Assembly (NCBI GenBank): GCA_016296065.1 | Contig: JAEDKA010000001.1 | Location: forward strand, 1-64,000 | DNA: 64,000 bases | Direction of reading: 5' to 3' | Source: Kiritimatiellia bacterium | GTDB lineage: Bacteria; Verrucomicrobiota; Kiritimatiellia; RFP12; UBA1067 | In this document: in pieces, positions 62,325 to 64,000 of the stretch | Position numbering within the stretch: the first letter of the stretch is position 1 | Layout: each line of letters opens with the position of its first letter | Translations under genes and position numbers: made by a program | Notes under the pieces: generated by a model | Seen by the model: the letters and a program-made list of their open reading frames with translations, nothing else | Told to the model about the DNA's origin: nothing | Databases searched by the model: none

Positions 62325-63608
62325 ATGAGAAGCGACAAAAGATCGTTGACGGCGGCTGTGGTTTTCGCAGCGGCGCTTTCTGTTTCCGCGTTCGCGGCGT
62401 CTGGCCGCTACGCGGCGCCGCACGGCGATGTCGTCAAGATATGGCCCGACGGCAAGATGCCCGTCGTGTCCACAAACCAGACGTACGCGCCGTTCATGGA
62501 GTTCTTCAAGCCGGAGAAGGCGACGACGGACGCGTTTCTGATCGTGACCCCGGGCGGAGGCTACGGCGGAGTCGCGTACGACGGCGAGGGATATCCGGTG
62601 CAGAGGTTCTGCATGGAGAAGGGGCTCAACATGGCGATACTCAAGTACCGTACGCCGCGTCCTATCGGCAAGCCCATGTACCTCTCCGCCTGGCAGGACG
62701 TCCAGCGCGCGGTCCGCGTCGCGCGATCGCAGGCTGCGGCGCGCGGCTATTCGCCAGACAAGATCGGCGTGATGGGCTTCTCGGCGGGCGGACATCTCAC
62801 GCTCATGGCAGCGACGAGTTCGCTGACGCCTGCCTACGATCCGGTCGACGCACTGGACAAAATCTCATGTTCGCCGAACTGGGCTGTGCCGGTGTATCCC
62901 GCGTATGTCCTCGAGCGCGACAAGCCGGGGATGCTCATGCCGGAGTTCAAGTTCGACGCGGCGACGCCGCGGATGTGCCTTATGCACGGCGATTCGGACG
63001 GCTTTCCGGCGGACAATTCCGTCACGGTGTACAGCAGGCTCCGTCAGATGAAGGTCCCCGCCGAGTTGCATACCTTCCTCTACGGCGACCACGTCTTCTT
63101 CCGCACGGCGCACGAACAGGACTCGGCGGCGGCGTGGCTGGAGACGTTCTGGCGCTGGCTCTACACTGCAGGCATCCGCACACCGCATCCGTCGGCGAAC
63201 GAGAAGGGCGCGAAGCGCGTCATATTCGGTCCGATAGAGAAGATGGGCACCTACGAGAAGGACGCCTGGCGCCGCCAGCCGCAGGACGAGCTTGTGTCGT
63301 ACAAGGACTCGCCGTTTTGGCTCGCGGACGAATACGGCGCGTTCGAGGCGGACTTCGAATACTTCCTCGGAGATGAGGCGAAATGGAACCGCCGGACAGT
63401 TCGCGTTACCGCTGATTGCGCGTGGGTCGCAGAGAACGACGCGGTTGTGTGCGACGGACCGCACGATGGAGCGGACGTCTGGCCGTTTCTGCGCAAGCCC
63501 GGCAAGGGTCTTGATGAACATGGTCCGCTCGGCATCGCCCCAGGGCGCGACGGCAAGGCGATCACGATGCGCATCCTGCGCATCCGTAAATTAACGGAAA
63601 CACTTTAA
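62325..63608 (+). CDS. Secreted carbohydrate esterase-like alpha/beta hydrolase with an extra C-terminal domain
   Basis: 427 residues, signal peptide (SLTAAVVFAAALSVSAFAAS). Hormone-sensitive-lipase/BD-FAE-like hydrolase: FLIVTPGGGYGGVAYDGEG (oxyanion), GVMGFSAGGHLTLMAAT with nucleophile S153, CLMHGDSDGFPADNS (acid) and LYGDHVFFRTA (His). After residue 290 a C-terminal segment of about 135 residues (FGPIEKMGTYEKDAWRRQPQDELVSYKDSPFWLADEYGAFEADFEY) is of unknown function. Relatives remove acetyl or feruloyl groups from plant polysaccharides. Followed after 15 bases by an O-acetylesterase gene. Confidence 0.85.
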   Translation: MRSDKRSLTAAVVFAAALSVSAFAASGRYAAPHGDVVKIWPDGKMPVVSTNQTYAPFMEFFKPEKATTDAFLIVTPGGGYGGVAYDGEGYPVQRFCMEKGLNMAILKYRTPRPIGKPMYLSAWQDVQRAVRVARSQAAARGYSPDKIGVMGFSAGGHLTLMAATSSLTPAYDPVDALDKISCSPNWAVPVYPAYVLERDKPGMLMPEFKFDAATPRMCLMHGDSDGFPADNSVTVYSRLRQMKVPAELHTFLYGDHVFFRTAHEQDSAAAWLETFWRWLYTAGIRTPHPSANEKGAKRVIFGPIEKMGTYEKDAWRRQPQDELVSYKDSPFWLADEYGAFEADFEYFLGDEAKWNRRTVRVTADCAWVAENDAVVCDGPHDGADVWPFLRKPGKGLDEHGPLGIAPGRDGKAITMRILRIRKLTETL

Positions 63609-63623
63609 AGAGAGGAAAATGTC

Positions 63624-64000
63624 ATGAACAAACTTAAAATGGCTGCGGTTATGCTGGCTGGTGGCTGCGCGCTCGCGGCATCGGCGTATGACGTGCGCTT
63701 CAAGAACATCTACCAGAGCCGCATGGTCCTTCAGGCGGGGAAGCCGAACGACGTGGCCGGAAGGGCCAACCCCGGCGCGGCGATAACCGTGACGGGAGAG
63801 GCGGTGAAGCCTGGCAGGGCACCACAGATGATCTCGCTGCATGTGAAGGCCGATTCGTCCGGACGCTGGACCGTGACTCTTCCGGCCTTGCCGAAGCGGA
63901 CGGTCCTGAAGCTGACATGCTCCGACGGGAAGACGTCGAAGACGATCGAGGACGTCGTTTTCGGAGAACTCTGGCTCTGCTCCGGGCAGTCGAACATGGA
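63624..64000 (+). CDS. Sialate O-acetylesterase-family protein, 3' end outside window
   Basis: First 125 codons only. ATG 63624 follows AGAGGAAAA. Signal peptide (KMAAVMLAGGCALAASA), then VRFKNIYQSRMVLQAGKPNDVAGRANPGAAITVTG and, at the window edge, GELWLCSGQSNM with the SGNH nucleophile serine. Same family as the protein at 50674 but clearly a different copy. Probably in one transcript with the esterase before it, under operator E. Confidence 0.85.
   Translation, partial: MNKLKMAAVMLAGGCALAASAYDVRFKNIYQSRMVLQAGKPNDVAGRANPGAAITVTGEAVKPGRAPQMISLHVKADSSGRWTVTLPALPKRTVLKLTCSDGKTSKTIEDVVFGELWLCSGQSNM

Overview
The window is G+C-rich and densely coded. It comes from a Gram-negative, fermentative bacterium that degrades polysaccharides. 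Evidence for an LPS outer membrane is Kdo8P synthase plus LptA/LptB; evidence for fermentation is butyrate kinase, phosphotransacetylase and AdhE. The mix of ClpC with an McsA-like partner, HprK/HPr/EI, LRR_5, autotransporter-strand, PA14 and lectin-like surface proteins, and a dense set of secreted glycosidases and esterases suggests the Planctomycetes-Verrucomicrobia-Chlamydiae group. A gut-type Kiritimatiellota or near relative is my best guess, but it is inferred from gene content only.

Layout. 1-266: 3' part of tmRNA (tag ANNDYALAA). 589-1545: rpsL-rpsG and a terminator. 1614-8627: kdsA, lptA-like, lptB, hpf, hprK, ptsH, ptsI and a FabH-like gene, tightly packed. This resembles the proteobacterial lpt-rpoN-hpf-ptsN region but has no rpoN, ptsN or enzyme II. 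8673-14892: buk, pta (convergent), dxr, a cyclophilin, a surface-repeat protein, DUF1015 and DUF2062. 14975-19868: a first glycosidase pair (GH43, GH36-toroid fusion). 20178-30329: adhE, a small-molecule-kinase-like gene, an McsA/McsB hybrid, clpC, hrpB, queE, tRNA-Leu(UAA). 30347-36267: exported lysozyme-like protein, a three-gene exported cassette, deoC, apbE. 36391-64000: a large carbohydrate locus with a XylR/AraC-type regulator, two GH2, a double GDSL hydrolase, a double beta-helix protein, GH43-CBM, two sialate-O-acetylesterase-type proteins, esterases, a GH28-like protein and a 2306-residue surface protein. No SusC/SusD pair or sugar transporter is visible in it.

The main system-level observation is a composite operator found five times in the last 28 kb. 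It has two TTCACG-type half-sites about 23 bp apart around a TGCGCA-type centre, with the second half-site starting 27-28 bp before an extended -10. One copy lies between the divergent XylR-like regulator and the first GH2 gene, so the locus looks like a single-regulator, activator-driven regulon. Other points of note are: almost all recognisable promoters are extended -10 type (TGnTAnnnT), several placed so that the mRNA would be leaderless; a protein joining an McsA-like zinc finger to the C-terminal part of McsB without the kinase core; a palindromic element inserted in two unrelated genes in different reading frames; and a decayed glycosidase gene that still has its operator and promoter.
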